64,000 nt of DNA from Symbiodinium natans (Eukaryota > Sar > Dinophyceae > Suessiales > Symbiodiniaceae). The stretch covers positions 114,501 through 178,500 of the forward strand of contig CAJNDS010002385.1 of assembly GCA_905221605.1 (NCBI GenBank), read 5' to 3'. The notes beneath the pieces were generated by a model. That model searched no databases. It saw nothing but the letters and a program-made list of their open reading frames with translations, and was not told the origin of the DNA. The translations under genes were made by a program, and so were the position numbers. Of this stretch, positions 51,531 to 62,609 are shown piece after piece (positions within the stretch are counted from its first letter, which is position 1; the number at the start of each line of letters is the position of its first letter).

Positions 51531-53221
51531 TGGTCAAGGGCTTGCCTTTCTAGGGTTTAGGGTCTAGGGTTTAGGGTTTGGGGTTTAGGGTTTGGGGTTT
51601 GGGGTTTAGGGTTTAGGGTTTAGGGTTTAGGGATCTGAGAGAGCTTGTCTAGCAACTTGCTGGTTCCTTGCCCTTCAAGCGAGCCCTTCTCAAGCTGAGG
51701 GCGCCGTTCCCCACCAACAACAGAGCGAAACCGAAGCTCGGTCTTGGTTTGGGGGCATACTGGGGGCATACTGGGAGGTTGCTTTGGGCGGTTTAGGGTT
51801 TAGGGTTTAGGGTTTCGGGCTTGGGGTTTAGGGTTTAGGGTTTAGGGTTTGGGGTTTAGGGTTTAGGGTGTACGCTGAGGTTCATTTGGGTCGTTAGAAG
51901 TAGGGTTACGAGTACCCTAAATGGGGGCTTGGAAGCATACGACCATGCTTCCTTCTTCCTTCAAACCCTAAACCCTACACCCTACACCCGAAACCCTAAA
52001 CCCTAAACCCTAAACCCTAACGAGGGATCGATGGAGCGTGCAGCAGAGCCCAAGCGGTTGCTGCCGAGCAAGGCAGGCTCGAGCAGCTATGCTGCGAGAG
52101 GCTTTGGGGCTGCCCTAGTGGGCCCAAATGGGGGGTATTCCAGACCGTCCCCTTGGCCTGGAAGGGCCGGGTTCAGGGCTAGAGGAAGTCCCCCCGCGCC
52201 AAAGGGCCCCCGGGCGAAGAGGGCCGTACATCAATGAAAAATGTTTTTTTTTTTAAATTGGAAAGTGCAGGAAGCCCCCAAGAGGCGCCAAGAGCCACCA
52301 AAAGGCTTCAAAAGCTTCAAAAGGCCTCCTAAAAGAAGGGGGACCGCAAGATTTGTCCGTGCCCACAATGACAAATGCGACTTTTGAATAGTGAAAACGA
52401 TGGTTTTAGGCACCCCTGCCCGCAATGAAAAATGTTGTTTTTTAGTACTGAAATCGATGGCTTTGGGCACCCCTCCATTGCACCCCAAAAGACCAGGAAA
52501 GCCCCAGGAAGCCCCCAAATCAGCAAGGGCCTCTACGGGCCCTGACGTGCCGAAGGCCCGAAAAGGGCCGAGGCTACCCCGAACCCCAGCTTAAACCCTA
52601 ACACCGCAAAACCCTTCAAGCAAATAAGGGCCTCTACGGGCCCTAACGTGCCGAAGGCCCGAAAAGGGCCGAGGCTACCCCGAACCCCAGCGTTGGCGAA
52701 AAAAATTAATAGGTTCCCTGACCTTCAAATGAATAAAGCCTACGCCGAAGGTCCGAACAAGGCCCTGACAGACCCCAAGAGCCACCAAAAGGCTTCAAAA
52801 GGCTTCAAAAGGCCCCTGAAAGAAGGGGGACACAGGATGCCCGTACCCGCAATGAAAAATGCGATTTTTTGGTACTGAAATCGATGGTTTTATCCTTCAC
52901 TTTACCCCGGCAGGGCCAGGAAAGCCCCCAGGAAGCCCCCAAAAGGCCCCAAGAGCCACCAAAAGAAGGGGAATCCAGGAGCAGGCACAAAGGGTTTCCC
53001 TGACCTTCAAATAAATAAGGGCCTTTACGGGCCCTGACACGCCGAAGGCCCGAAAAGGGCCGAGGCTACCCCCAACCCCAGCTTAAACCCAAACAGCGCA
53101 ACTGCAAAAACATCAAAGCAAGGATCAGAGCACAAGAACATAAATTCCATAAACCCTAAACCCTAAACCCTAAACCCTAAACCCTAAACCCTAAACCCGG
53201 AATGTTTGCGGCTCCTCGCAG
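51531..53221. other. Intron with arrays and dispersed GC-rich repeats
   Basis: TTTAGGG 51551-51632 and 51790-51872; CCCTAAA 51964-52020. A block of about 70 bp (GGGCCTCTACGGGCCC, CCGAAGGCCCGAAAAGGGCC, GAGGCTACCCC) occurs three times at about 52525, 52627 and 53018. A second unit (GCAATGAAAAATG...ACTGAAATCGATGG) recurs between them. CCCTAAA 53148-53198 before the acceptor. The 68-codon frame at 52031 is not supported. Confidence 0.6.
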
Positions 53222-53334
53222 GAAAGCCGGGCAGTCCACCGTGAGCTTGGCCACCGCGCGGTCGAGCACGTCAAGCAACCGGGCCTCGAAGTTCGACACA
53301 GACCCCGAGCTCGACGAGGCGCGCGCCGGGGAAG
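53222..53334 (+). CDS. Ser/Ala-rich loop exon 7
   Basis: CTCGCAG acceptor. KAGQSTVSLATARSSTSSNR, ASKFDTDPELDEARAGE. Polar, possibly phosphorylated linker. No family. The 3' edge is approximate; a TTTAGGG array follows. Confidence 0.55.
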
Positions 53335-55354
53335 ATTGTGTAGGGTTTAGGGTTTAGGGTTTAGGGTTTAGGGTTTAGGGTCTAGTGTCTAGGGTTTAGG
53401 GTTTAGGGTTTAGGGTAGGGTTTTGGGTGTTAGGGTTTAGGGGTTACGGTTCCGGGTCCAGGGTTCAGGGTTCGCCGCAAGACCAGCTTGGCTCCCAGGT
53501 GTGTGACTCAAGGCTTCCAGATACCCACTTGAAGAGGGGCTTCTCAAAATGTGGTCTTAGGGTTTCGGGTTCAGGGTTTATGGTTTAGGGTTTAGGGTTT
53601 GGGCTTACGGACCCGAAACCTTACAACGGACCCTCAGAAAAAGACCCAACACAACCGCGGGACCCTGAACTTGTGCTGTAGCTTGGGGTTTAGGCTGTAG
53701 GGTTTAGGGTTTAGGGTTTAGGGTTTAATTTTGACTATGCGGTCTCCGCTGGTTCTAAGGGCTGTGGCTGCAAGGCAGAGTACCCAGGGACTCCAATGCT
53801 TGGGGTTGGGGTTTAGGGTTTAGGGTTTAGGGTTTAGGGTTTAGGGTTTAGGGTTTAGGGTTTAGGGTTTAGGGTTTAGGGTTTAGGGTTTAGGGTTTAG
53901 TTTAGTGTTTTTAGTGTGTTTAGGGTGTAGGTTTAGGAAACTTGCGTCGCTTAAAACCATATGAGGAGCCCAGTCAATAATTATATATTATCTTATGCAT
54001 ACATATCGTGACATACATTATACATATATACATATGGCGTCATCATCGCCCCCTCCGTTCACCAATGTTTTTCGATGTACATATATACATTATACATATA
54101 TACATATAAACATAATATACAATATAACAATATACATATATCCTTATCATATGCATATCTCATATAATACATATATACTATATCCGTATCTACCTAGAAT
54201 ACACATACAAGATCTTCATATATACAATATTAACATATATACATATATACATGTATACATGTATACATATATACATATATATACATATATATACATATAT
54301 ATACATATATATACATATATATACATATATATACATATATATATATGTCATTTGTTACGGCCGTAACTTCGGGGTGCCTGTGCGACGTTGGGTTCAAAAG
54401 GCGTAGAAGTGCTGGCATGGGAGAGGGGGTGGGCACGGCTTCAATTGAATTGGCAGCCTGAAGAAGCCCGCTCGTTTTGCAGGACCCCACCCTAAACCCC
54501 AAACCCCAAACCCCAAACCCCAAACCCGAAACCCGAAACCCGAAACCCGAAACCGAAACCCCAAACCCCAAACCCCCCAAACCCCAAACCCCAAACCCTA
54601 AACCCTAAACCCTAAACCTAAACCCCTAGCTATTCAAAGACAGTGTAGTGAGGTGCATCCTCGGAGTCGGTTGGGGTGGCTGAAGGGCCCGAAGGGCCCG
54701 AAGACCCTAAAGCCCCATGACCTGAAAGAGCAACTTGACTTAGGGTTTAGGGTTTAGGGTTTAGGGTTTAGGGTTTAGGGTTTAGGGTTTAGGGTTTAGG
54801 GTTTAGGGTTTAGGGTTTAGGGTTTAGGGTTTAGGGTTACGGTTTAGGGTTTAGGGTTTAGGGTTTAGGGTTAGGGGGGTTTAGGGTGTAGTTTTTAGGG
54901 TTTAGGGTTAGGGTTTTTATAGGGTTTCGGGTTTCGGTTTAGGTTTTTTTTTTTTTTTTGTTCGTGGGGTTTGCGGGCGGGTTGGTATCTCCTCATGTCG
55001 TGAGAATTTTGAGGGGTACCCCTTTATAACCCCAAATAGAATGAACTCCTTTAAAAGGGATCCCTTGCAAGCGTACCCCTATTTTCGGAAACCCCCCATG
55101 TATGAGTACATGGGCCAGGGCCTAAACCCTAAACCCTAAACCCTAAACCCTAAACCCTAAACCCTAAACCCTAAACCCTAAACCCTAAACCCTAGACCCT
55201 AGACCCTAGACCCTAGACCCTAAACCCTAAACCCTAAACCCTAGACCCTAGACTCTAGACCCTAAGGCCTAAAGCCTAAACCCTAAACCCTAAACCCTAA
55301 ACCCTAAACCCTAAACCCTAAACCCTAAACCGGTGTTGGGGGCCCCCTGTGAAG
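53335..55354. other. Long intron: arrays and ATACATAT microsatellite
   Basis: TTTAGGG 53340-53470, 53698-53730, 53811-53935 and 54738-54940; CCCCAAA/CCCGAAA 54487-54630; CCCTAAA/CCCTAGA 55120-55332, ending 22 bp before the acceptor. AT-rich ATACATAT repeats 53999-54345. Confidence 0.7.
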
Positions 55355-55440
55355 GCCATGGACTCTCTCGACTTCGGCCTCTTCACTGCTCGCCCGGGCC
55401 CGCGAGCACTGGTCTACCAGAGCATACCCGTGCCCGAGAC
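55355..55440 (+). CDS. Candidate loop exon 8
   Basis: AMDSLDFGLFTARPGPRALV, YQSIPVPET. GTGAAG acceptor; followed by TTTAGGG (55458-55492). Position between array and array matches the other exons. No homology recognised, and the 3' edge could be 55437-55446. Confidence 0.5.
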
Positions 55441-55859
55441 TGCAGGAAGGCCCTAAGAGTTTAGGGTTTAGGGTTTAGGGTTGAGGGTTTAGAGCCCCCT
55501 GAATTAAGGAACAGACCTGAAATCATACTCAGGATCCCCTAGTAGGTAGATTAAGGGTATACTCAGGATAGAGACAGAGAAAAGACATTGGGCAACAGCA
55601 AGCCTGGTATTGGGCATTTTTCGTGTAGCTGCTTGCAGCTTATTTCATGCTTTCGTGTCATTCTATTACCCTAAACCCTAGACCCTAGACCCTAGACCCT
55701 AAACCCTAAACCCTGAACCCTAAACCCTAAACCATAAACCCTAACCCTAAACCGCTTACTTCATGCTTGCGTGTCATTGTATCTCAAGGATCCCAACACA
55801 AGCAAGGCTGAACCCGGGGTTCTCGCATGAAACAAGCCGCCATGAGTGCCACAACCTAA

Positions 55860-56480
55860 AGGCCTTGATACCCCAAACCCCAACCCCAAACCCCAAACCC
55901 CAAACCCCAATCCCGAAACCCCAAACCCCAAACCCCAAACCCCCCAAACCCCCCAAACCCCCCAAACCCCCCAAACCGCCCAAACCCCCCAAACCCCCCA
56001 ACCCCCAAACCCCCCAAACCCCCCAAACCCCCCCCAAACCCCCAAACCCCCAAACCCCCCCAAACCCCCCCAAAACCCCCCAAACCCCCCAACCCCCCCC
56101 CCAAACCCCGCCCCCAAAACCCCCAAATCCCCCAAACCCCCAAACCCCCCCAAACCCCCAAACCCCCCAAACCCCCCAAACCCCCAAACCCCCCAAAACC
56201 CCCCCACCAAACCCCCAAACCCCCCAAATCCCCCCAAACCCCCCAAACCCCCCAAACCCCCCCAAACCCCCAAACCCCACCAAACCCCCCAAACCCCCCA
56301 AACCCCCCAAACCCCCCCCCCCCCAAACCCCCCAAACCCCCCCCCCCCAAACCCCCCAAACCCCCCAAACCCCCAACCCCCCAAACCCCCAAACCCCCAA
56401 ACCCCCAAACCCCAAACCCCCAAACCCCCAAACCCAAACCCCCCTAACCCTAAACCCTAAACCCTAAACCCTAAACCCTA
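55860..56480. repeat. C-rich array (CCCCCAAA-type) with flanking CCCTAAA
   Basis: About 570 bp of AAACCCCCC, AAACCCCC and AAACCCC units with no thymine for long stretches, a drift from the telomere heptamer towards longer C-runs. The opposite strand would be strongly G-quadruplex prone. Confidence 0.88.
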
Positions 56481-56521
56481 AGTTTCAAGCTCCCCAAGCT
56501 GCAGCGTCTTGCATTCTCCAG

Positions 56522-56586
56522 GTCATCTGGATCACGCTGGTTTGCTCTCTGGCCCGGCCTCCTACCAGCTTCCTTTCCATGATCTG
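56522..56586 (+). CDS. Membrane segment exon 4
   Basis: CTCCAG acceptor. VIWITLVCSLARPPTSFLSM, I. It joins at ATC-TG / G-TGC to give SMIWCLGIPMVLALVLF. GGTGC occurs on both sides. GT donor. Confidence 0.72.
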
Positions 56587-58026
56587 GTGCGTTCCTATCC
56601 GGAGGACAGGGTTTAGGGTTTAGTTAGGGTTTAGGGTTTAGGGTTTAGGGTAGGTAGGTTTAGGGTTAAGGTTTGGGGCTTAGCTTGTACGGTTTAGGGT
56701 TTAGGGTTTAGGGCGCCAAGCCGGTGATCGGTTCAGTGTTGCACTGCCCAGAGACTCTCCGGCAGCATCAAGAATGTACCTGTGACGAAACCCTAAACCC
56801 TAAACCCTAAACCCTAAACCCTAACCCTCCCTAAACCCTAACCCCCCCAAAAGCTTGCCCGGACCCAAGCCTTGGCGGACACCTGGGTAGACAACCAGGT
56901 CGGTCACCCAGGTGGTCAGCAGGCGCTTCCGAACCGGACGTCGTGTGCTGGACCGATGAGCACCTTGGCGTTTAGGGTTCGGGGTTAGGGTTTGGGGTTT
57001 AGGGTTCGGGTTTTAGGGGTTTAATAAGGGGTATTCTTGGTAGCCAAAGGCTGCCCTATTTTTGGGTTTTGTAGGCTCCCCTATAAAGTAGCATCCCTAA
57101 AAAATTTACCCTGATGATAGTGTGGCTACTTGGCTACCAAGGGATTTTCCCTCTGCCGTGAATCGCCATCTCCGGCCTCATCCTCTGGTGCTTCCCCGCA
57201 TTTTTAGGCATAATTTCGGGGGCTTCTGATGAAACGCTGTAAAGCCGAAGCCCTAACCCCTAACCCTAAACCCTAAACCCTAAACCCTACCCTAAACCCT
57301 AAATCCTAAATCCTAAACCCAAAACATCCCTGAACCCTGAACCCTGAACCCTAAATCCGAAACCGTAAAACTCAAACCTGAAACCCAATGCAGCCGGGAC
57401 CCTCAACCCAAGACCGCTAGGGTTCGAGCGCGCACTTTCAGTATTTCGGTGGCCGAACCTAAGTTGCGCACAGGGTACGGCTGTATATTAAATATGAATA
57501 AACAATATATATATATATATATAGGTTCCTACTATGATTACATTACAGTACAGGACATTACATTGCATTACCTTCTGAGGTTATATTGTATTACATTATG
57601 CTATATTCACTTGTTTATAATAGAGCATCGTACAAAGCTATGTACAGTACATATGATCTAAACCCTAAACCCTAAATCCTACACCCTACACCCTGCACCC
57701 TAAACCCTAAACCCTAAACCCTAAGCCCTAAGCCCTAAGCCCTAAACCCTAAACCACATCAAATGTTATACTTTCTATGTTATGCTACACCGCAGGGTCT
57801 GGGTCCGAATTCGTGCCGCAATGTTCAGTTCTGGTTGAAGTTGAAAAGCAACAAGCGGGGTTTTGTAGTGGTTGCTCCCCAAACCTAAACCCTAAACCCT
57901 AAACCCTAAAACCCTAAACCCTAAACCCTAAACCCTAAACCCAAAACCCAAAACCCTAAACCCCAAACCCTAAACCCCAAACCCCAAACCCTAAACCCTA
58001 ACCCCCCCTCCCCCCTTTCTTTTGAG
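56587..58026. other. Intron with TTTAGGG near donor and CCCTAAA near acceptor
   Basis: TTTAGGG 56607-56715 and 56970-57025; CCCTAAA 56787-56840, 57245-57390, 57658-57755 and 57880-58005; TA microsatellite about 57507-57523. At 57170-57215 a short sequence resembles the preceding exon edge (CTCTGGTGCTTCC). Confidence 0.65.
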
Positions 58027-58146
58027 GTGCCTTGGCATCCCCATGGTGCTGGCCTTGGTTCTCTTCCGCCTGAAGAACCGCCAGGCGATTGACAACAGCC
58101 GGCGCTTTGGTTACTTCCTCCAAGGCCTGGAGCAGGAGTACTGGTG
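58027..58146 (+). CDS. Membrane segment exon 5
   Basis: CLGIPMVLALVLFRLKNRQA, IDNSRRFGYFLQGLEQEYW, W. The GIP...LF....(R/Q)...(R)(F/Y)GFL...(Y)E.EYWWW pattern is, as I recall it, a conserved C-terminal signature of protist GCC2/ephrin-like multi-pass proteins. The junction to WDIIVKRVD lies within GGTGG. Confidence 0.8.
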
Positions 58147-59031
58147 GTGGCCCGGACCGTTTAGGGTTTAGGGTTTAGGGTTAAGGGTTTAGGGTTTAGG
58201 GTTTAGGGTTAAGGGTTTAGGGTTTAGGGTTTAGTGTTCAGGGCGGACCGTACAGCATATGAGCACAGCGTATATACTATTATGTAACTCTTAGTACAAT
58301 TTCATGTATATTACAGGCTATGTAGCCCCTAATGCATCCTAACACATCATATATACTGAGTAGTGCGGATTGTATGTAAAAAACAGCAGATGACATGTTA
58401 TATGTTGTATGTTGGGCTGTTCCGCCTTATACTAGCAGTCCCTACTAACAGGGGGTACTATAATCCCGATTAAGGACTGTAGCAAATGAGGCGACATCCC
58501 AAGTAATATGCTAATTAAATGTTTATGTGTTGTTTACGTGTTCCCTCTTGGGTCGGGGCTTCTCTTGCTAGGGGAGGCCCAAACTGGGACATTTTGTTTC
58601 TCCTCAACCCTAAACCCTAAACCCTAAACCCTAAACCCTAAACCCTAAACCCTAAACCCTAAACCCTAAACCCTAAGCCCGAAACCCTAAACCCTAAACC
58701 CCCATCCCATAGCTTGAGTTGCGCTTCGAGGCTTTGCATACTATGTATTGTCTATAGCCTGTAATAGAGATGTATGAGCATTGTGTTATTATCTCTATCA
58801 GTACTATTCTTATTATTGTTTTTAGTTATCATTATTAGTACTATTTTTATTAAATAGATAAATACATAAATAGATAAAGAAATACACATATATATATATA
58901 TATATAGATATTTATAGAAGCCATCCAGTAGATTTTTTGCTATGTATTGTATGTTTTAGTATAATACGTCGCATGCTCGAAATGAGGGGTTGTTATGTTT
59001 TATATTCGTCATGTCTTTTTGAATGGCCCAG
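58147..59031. other. Intron with head-to-head arrays and a family D element
   Basis: TTTAGGG 58158-58243 starts 12 bp after the donor. Family D element 58411-58501 (GTTGGGCTGTTCCGCCTTAT...GGCGACATCCCA). CCCTAAA 58605-58700. AT-rich with TA microsatellite at about 58887-58910. Confidence 0.65.
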
Positions 59032-59073
59032 GTGGGACATCATCGTGAAACGAGTGGATGTGGGCTTGATGAT
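59032..59073 (+). CDS. Conserved loop exon (WDIIVKRVDVGLM)
   Basis: CCCAG acceptor, WDIIVKRVDVGLM, ending ATG-AT at a GC donor and joining G-CTG (MLITFTS). Very short but fits both neighbours exactly. Confidence 0.78.
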
Positions 59074-59861
59074 GCAGCTTGAATTATAGGGTTCTTAAGG
59101 AAGGGGCGTTCAAGCGGGTACATAACCCAAGGTTCTCTAGTACTCCCTACTACGCCATAAGGTTCCCTCAGGTTCCCTAGGTACCTACCCCCCCATAAAC
59201 CCTAAACCCTAAACCCTAAACCCTAAACCCTAAACCCTAAACCCTAAACCCTAAACCCTAAACCCTAAACCCTAAACCCTAAACCCTAATCCCTAAACCC
59301 TAAACCCTACACCCTAAACCCTCAACCCTAAACCCTCAACCCTAAACCCTAAACCCCAAACCCTAAACCTTAAACCCTAAACCTTAAACCCTAAACCCCA
59401 AGCCCCAAGCCCTAAACCCCAAACCCTAAACCCCAAACCCTAAACCTCCCTTCCGAACCCTAGAATTGAAGGCAAGATTCAACCTGCGAGCAGTGTGTAA
59501 ACCACTGATTTTCCGCCTCCGGAGCTCTGAGTGCTGACTCCCAAACTCCCCCAAGAAGTTTACGGTTTTAGGGTTTAGGGTTTTAGGGTTTAGGGTTTAG
59601 GGTTTAGGATTTAGGGTTTAGGGTTTAGGATTTAGGAAGGCTTAGGGTTTGATTTAAGCCTCGAAGGCTTCAGGCGCTCAAACGCCCGAGAGCCCCCCCA
59701 ACAGCCCACCGAAACTTCTCCATCCCCCTAAACCCTAAACCCCAAACCCTAAACCCTAAACTCTAAACCCTAAACCCTAAACCCTAAACCCGAAACCCGA
59801 AACCCTAAACCCGAAACCCTAAACCCTAAGCCCTAAACCCTCCAGAGTCCAGCAAGCCCAG
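59074..59861. other. Intron with CCCTAAA arrays before acceptor
   Basis: CCCTAAA 59198-59455, TTTAGGG 59565-59650, CCCTAAA/CCCGAAA 59727-59848. The array is followed by GTCCAGCAAGCCCAG at the acceptor, a segment copied again at 61159-61193. Confidence 0.7.
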
Positions 59862-59937
59862 GCTGATCACCTTCACCTCCGCCGTGCAGGAACCTGCATC
59901 GAAGCTCTTGGTCTTTCCCGTGCTGTCCGGTGTCCAG
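59862..59937 (+). CDS. Loop exon before last membrane segments
   Basis: LITFTSAVQEPASKLLVFPV, LSGVQ. GT donor followed by TTTAGGG (59960-60010). Confidence 0.78.
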
Positions 59938-60912
59938 GTGCCTTTTAAAAGCTTTGCGGGTTTAGTTTTTAGGGTTTAGGGTTTAGGGTTTAGGGTTTAG
60001 GGTTTAGATTTTCCGAAACCCTGACTGCTTTACTGCAAAGCTGACGCGAGCGCTAAAGCCTAAAGCTGAACAGCCCGAGAGGTTTGGTACAGGAGCCTCT
60101 GTTGAGGGATGTCCTCACAGCCTGACATCCTCAGGCTTACGTAACGTTTTCAATCCTGTCCTTTCTCACAGCAGCGGACACTCTTCTTGATCTGCCGCTA
60201 GCCTTACATGCAGCAGCATGCTCGTGACATGCCCAGAGAGCCCAATGCACCTTCATTTTAAGGAATATATAGCTGAGACTATATAGGGATCCTTAGTATG
60301 ATTTCTTAAGGTCTATTCCTTATAATTAAGAGGTACTTTGGGCTCTTTGGGGCTGCATGTTGGTAGTTCGTCCTTGCACTGAAATCGTTCACGGCTGAAA
60401 GCTCGTCATCCGATCCTGGAAAAGTCGTGCCATTTCGCTGTCTGACAGCCAATCTCCTCTACAGAGCAAATCGGAACGTGCCGGCTTGCACAATTGGGCT
60501 TGTCATTCTTCGCACGTCTCATTGCCATCGCCCTCGATCTCGGCCATCTCAGACACACGTGTGGCCCGCTCCTTTCGCACACATCCTCATGCACTCTCTT
60601 AGCGTCAGCCCTGCAATCAAGGTTGTAATACACCCCAGCAAATAGTTCTCGCACTCCTCATCGGTCCATAATGGCCATACTGGCACCGAGCTCCACGTCA
60701 CGCGTAGTGAAGCAGCACCACAAACACCACGCCAGGAAGCCACGTTGGCTTTATAAAGGGTTTAGGCTTTGGGGTTTAGGGTTTAGGGTTTAGGGGCCCA
60801 CGAACATCCAAGTACTGCAGTTTTCCAGGGATGCCACTTCCCGCAAGACCTTTGTAAGCCCTCAACAGCGTCCACCAGCCCCCACCCCCCCCCCCTCCGA
60901 AACTCTGCGCAG
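59938..60912. other. Intron with family B element
   Basis: TTTAGGG 59960-60010 and 60755-60795. Complete family B element 60232-60351 (GCCCAGAGAGCCCAATGCAC...TACTTTGGGCTCTTTGGGG). The rest, 60352-60750, is plain. C-run before the acceptor. Confidence 0.65.
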
Positions 60913-60978
60913 ATGGGTTTGGCTGCTTGGCTGAAGCCCTACGCCAACGACCAGGCCGAAATTCTGGATACGCTGGAG
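60913..60978 (+). CDS. Loop exon MGLAAWLKPYAN
   Basis: GCGCAG acceptor. MGLAAWLKPYANDQAEILDT, LE. GC donor; joins VVLVAVRF at 62787 in phase 0. Confidence 0.75.
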
Positions 60979-62149
60979 GCGCGTTCCGGGCCCTCAGCTC
61001 TAGGAGTGCATCTACACCCTAAACCCTAAACCCTAAACCCTAAACCCTAAACCCTAAACCCTAAACCCTAAACCCTAAACCCTAAACCCTAAACCCTAAG
61101 CCCTAAACCCTTAACCCTTAACCCTTAACCCTAGACCCTCGACCCTAAACCCTAAACCCTCCAGAGTCCAGCAAGCCCAGGCTGATCACCTGCCTTAGCC
61201 CTAAACCTACCGCAGGATGGTGAAAGCTTCCTGACTCTAGCCCTAAACCCTAAACCCTAAACCCTAAAACCTTTTCCCTAAACCCTAAACCCTAAGCCCT
61301 AAACCCTAAACCCTAAACCCTAAACCCTAAGCCCTAAACCCTAAACCCTAAACCCTAAACCCTAAACCCTAAGCCCTAAACCCTAAACCCTAAACCCTAA
61401 ACCCTAAACCCTAAACCCTAAACCCTAAAACCCTAAAACCCTAAAACCCTAAACCCTAAACCCTAAACCCACCTTTTAAAGGGAGCCTCAGAGACACGGC
61501 CTCCGAGAGCCTCTTGCGGTTTTGGCTGGGTCAGAGGCCCTGAGCAACAAAAGTTTCGAGTTTAGGGTTCAGGGTTTATAGGGTTTATCGGGGATTATAG
61601 GGGTTTTTTGGGGTTTACAGGGGTTGACAGGTTTTTTTTGGGGGTTTACAGGGTGTATAGGGGTTTATAGCGTGTGTAGGGGTTTATAGGGGTTTATGGG
61701 GGTTTATGGGGGCTGACAGGGGTTATAGGGGTTAGTTATAGGGTTTTATAGGGGTTAGGTTTGGGGGTGGGGCCGTATGGGGGTTTATAGGGGTTTGGGT
61801 TTAAGGTTTGCGCATGTGCTTCAGGGATTGCAGGATGGGGTACGGTGTAGATTGTTGGGGCGCGATTTTTGTTTGAGGCTTGGGGCTTAGGGCATCGGTT
61901 CTTGGTCTCGCGCGGGCTTGGAAATCCCAAGCTTAAACCCTAAACCCTAAACCCTAAACCCTAAACCCTAAACCCTAAACCCTAAACCCTAAACCCTAAA
62001 CCCTAAACCCTAAACCCTAAACCCTGAAAAACCCTACTTCGGGCATGCTTTCATCTCCTCCGAACGTAGGACTGCGCAGCTGACCAGACTCAAGAGAGAA
62101 GGGCTCCCCGTGCGGTTTAGGGTTTAGGGTTTAGGGTTTAGGGTTTAGG
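60979..62149. other. Intron, first part: large CCCTAAA arrays and TTTATAGGGG variant array
   Basis: CCCTAAA 61015-61162 and 61235-61470, 61935-62030. GTTTATAGGGG/TTTACAGGGG variant repeats 61565-61800. A 35-bp copy of the 59837-59871 acceptor region at about 61159-61193. Confidence 0.7.
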
Positions 62150-62560
62150 GTGTCCTTGCGACCGGTTTCAGGTCTGATCGCGAAACGCAAACAAAATGGG
62201 CCTTGTTTCGTGTCACACATGCCCCATGAGATGTTGTTGCAAGTGGTTTCAGCTTTGAGCGGACAACCTCTTAACCACAACCTGCAAGTTCAATTCTTAT
62301 GGATGTTTTGCAACCATTCTTATTGTCAGGCCAAGAATGTCCTGTGCTTAATCGCTTGCATGCATTCCTTGCCTCCCGGTAAACACTTTCATCTTCGAAA
62401 AGGCGCCCCAGTCCCTTTCATGTCTGCTGAGTCTACTAAACCACATGACCTTTTTGGCGTAAAAAATGCCCTTGCTCAGCGTGTTTTTTTCTGCCGTGCG
62501 CTCTGTGAGCCATGGCTTGACTGGAGGAGGGGTAGGTTTGAAATGAATTTAATGTTTTAA
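62150..62560 (+). other. Unassigned 136-codon open frame inside intron
   Basis: Free of telomere-like repeats and more AT-rich than the exons. The frame includes SHMPHEMLLQVVSALSGQPL and CHis-rich stretches (FLWMFCNHSYCQAKNVLCL). No family recognised. It could be an exon of a nested gene, a fragment of a mobile element, or chance. Confidence 0.3.
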
Positions 62561-62609
62561 ACCTTTTATTACTCTTCATCCCTCTATAATTTCTTATGAG
62601 TCCATGTAG

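Noticed and set aside
52031-52237. A loop exon with AAEPKRLLPSKAG
   Set aside because: No phase-compatible neighbour and no similarity; it lies next to repeats.
55761-56467. Gly/Phe/Trp-rich and Pro-rich frames of about 200 codons
   Set aside because: Translations of the A3C5-type array.
57170-57235. A membrane exon reading AISGLILWCFPAFLG
   Set aside because: The 56586 to 58027 junction already gives a perfect IWC-LGIP reading; this segment looks like a decayed copy of the exon edge (CTCTGGTGCTTCC).
61159-61193. A second LITFT exon
   Set aside because: Only the acceptor and about 10 bp of exon are copied; the frame does not continue.
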